Origin: Flavobacterium sp.
Lineage (GTDB): Bacteria > Bacteroidota > Bacteroidia > Flavobacteriales > Flavobacteriaceae
Direction: 5' to 3'
DNA: 7,196 bases
NCBI GenBank assembly: GCA_023253295.1
Contig: JALRGZ010000263.1
Location: forward strand, 1-7,196
Both the position numbers and the translations under genes were made by a program. Below the pieces are notes generated by a model. The model saw only the letters and a program-made list of their open reading frames with translations, ran no database searches and was not told where the DNA came from. Shown here piece by piece: positions 6,281 through 7,196 of the stretch; the stretch's first letter is position 1; the number at the start of each line of letters is the position of its first letter.

Positions 6281-7051
6281 ATGAAAAAATTATTTTTATT
6301 TCTTTCTGCCTCTGCTGTACTAGTTTCTTGTAGCAAAGTTGGTAAAGACGAGTACATCATCACAGGTATTGCTAACGGAATTGAAAACGGGAAAACTATT
6401 ATCCTTCAAGCACAAGACCCGAGCGGAATGGGTGGTTTAATCAACCTAGATACTGTTAAAGTTGAAAATGGTAAATTTGAAATCAAAGGAAAAGTAACCG
6501 AGCCATCTTTCCACGTACTTCAATTAGAAGCTGCTAATCAGCCTATTCCTTTCATCCTTGAATCAGGAGAAATCAATATCGAAATCAATAAAGACAGTAT
6601 TCAAAATACTAAAGTTTCTGGTACTTACAACAATGATGAGTATGTGAAATTTAACGAAGAAATGAAAGTGGTTCAAAAGAAATTAATGGATTTCCAAAAA
6701 GCTAATATGCTAAAAATGAACCAAGCTCAACAAGCTAAAGATACAGCTACTATCAACAGTTTAATGACTGAATACCAAAAACTTCAACAAGAAGTTGGTG
6801 ACAAGACTAAAGAAAAATACATTTCTTATTCTGAAACTCACCCAAAATCACTAATCAGCGCCTTAATCGTTCAAAGTATGCTTGGAGACCCAACTGCTGA
6901 TATTAAAAAGGCAGAGAAAATCTACAATAGCTTCGAAGATGAATTAAAAAACACTAAACCTGGTAAAGCAATTAAAGAAAGAATTAACGCAATTAATTCT
7001 TCTGCACAGAACGCTCCTGCTGCACCAGCTGCACCAGCTGCTGCTAAATGA
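6281..7051 (+). CDS. DUF4369-type lipoprotein, N-terminal part, ended by a premature TGA
   Basis: The product has a lipoprotein signal peptide: MKK, a hydrophobic stretch and the lipobox LVSC with C17 as the lipidated residue, so it should be anchored in an envelope membrane facing the periplasm or surface. Residues about 25-115 look like the beta-rich DUF4369 domain (YIITGIANGIENGKTIIL, VENGKFEIKG, FILESGEINIEI). Residues 120-235 are helical and Lys/Gln-rich. An Ala/Pro linker follows (APAAPAAPAAAK, from two GCTGCACCA repeats and GCT triplets). In Bacteroidota this arrangement normally leads straight into a TlpA-like thioredoxin domain, giving about 370-390 residues. Here a TGA interrupts the frame at residue 257, and the thioredoxin domain follows in the same frame. 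Every other complete coding sequence in the window ends in TAA or TAG. As written, the protein would lack its redox domain. Confidence 0.85.
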   Translation: MKKLFLFLSASAVLVSCSKVGKDEYIITGIANGIENGKTIILQAQDPSGMGGLINLDTVKVENGKFEIKGKVTEPSFHVLQLEAANQPIPFILESGEINIEINKDSIQNTKVSGTYNNDEYVKFNEEMKVVQKKLMDFQKANMLKMNQAQQAKDTATINSLMTEYQKLQQEVGDKTKEKYISYSETHPKSLISALIVQSMLGDPTADIKKAEKIYNSFEDELKNTKPGKAIKERINAINSSAQNAPAAPAAPAAAK

Positions 7052-7196
7052 AGAGCACCTAATTTTTCAGCACAAAATCCTGAAGGAAAAGTAATTTCAT
7101 TAAAAGAAAGTTTAGGAAAAGTTACAATTGTTGACTTTTGGGCTTCTTGGTGTGGACCTTGTAGAAAAGAAAATCCTAACGTAGTGGCTATTTATA
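7052..7196 (+). pseudogene. Thioredoxin (TlpA-like) domain severed by the in-frame TGA; runs off window
   Basis: Directly after the TGA and in the same frame, codons read RAPNFSAQNPEGKVISL, then TIVDFWASWCGPCRKENPNVV to the right edge. This is the start of a TlpA/AhpC-TSA-type thioredoxin domain with an intact CGPC redox motif (7151-7162). There is no in-frame ATG, GTG or TTG between the TGA and the CGPC motif. The ATG overlapping the TGA (7048-7050) is in another frame and stops after four codons, so reinitiation cannot rescue the domain. It therefore belongs to the lipoprotein gene and would only be made by readthrough or from an unmutated copy. The conserved sequence after the stop indicates a very recent lesion or a base-calling error. 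Confidence 0.75.

Noticed and set aside
7048..7062. ATGA stop-start overlap allowing translational coupling to a separate thioredoxin gene
   Set aside because: The overlapping ATG is in a different frame and meets TAA after four codons.
7049..7080. TGA read as selenocysteine
   Set aside because: It falls in an Ala/Pro linker rather than a redox site, no SECIS-like hairpin is apparent just downstream, and the real redox motif CGPC is intact further on.

Overview
The window looks like chromosomal DNA from a member of the Flavobacteriaceae (Bacteroidota), most likely Flavobacterium or a close relative. The DNA is AT-rich and the genes lack Shine-Dalgarno sequences, starting instead behind A/T-rich leaders. 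Several promoters fit the Bacteroidota -7 consensus TAnnTTTG. The BCAA enzymes and the DUF4369-thioredoxin lipoprotein are of the type found in this phylum. Assignment is from sequence character only; no database search was possible.

Layout. Positions 1-1465 (minus) hold most of ilvD, running off the left edge. Positions 1466-1736 (minus) hold a compact regulatory leader: a promoter, a 20-codon leader peptide with 13 Ile/Val/Leu residues, mutually exclusive antiterminator and terminator hairpins, then the ilvD start. Positions 1737-2855 are leuB and 2923-4098 leuA (both minus). A divergent intergenic region (4099-4252) separates leuA from a plus-strand gene for a 514-residue helical-repeat protein (4253-5797). 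A strong bidirectional terminator (5796-5841) sits between that gene and a small convergent gene (5840-6067, minus). A good promoter then drives a plus-strand lipoprotein gene (6281 onward) with an N-terminal DUF4369-like domain. Its thioredoxin domain continues in the same frame to the window edge but lies behind an in-frame TGA at 7049-7051. No gene-free stretch exceeds 300 bases.

How it works together. LeuA (first committed step of leucine synthesis) and LeuB (third step) form a two-gene unit with its own promoter. IlvD (last common step to valine and isoleucine, and to the leucine precursor 2-oxoisovalerate) begins a second unit controlled by what looks like a ribosome-mediated attenuator read out on Ile/Val codons. 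leuC and leuD are not in the window.

The most interesting points are the ilv attenuator; a LeuB whose invariant catalytic lysine is a methionine; and the premature TGA between the two domains of the lipoprotein. The last two are each explicable by one base change, so real mutation and sequence error must be separated.
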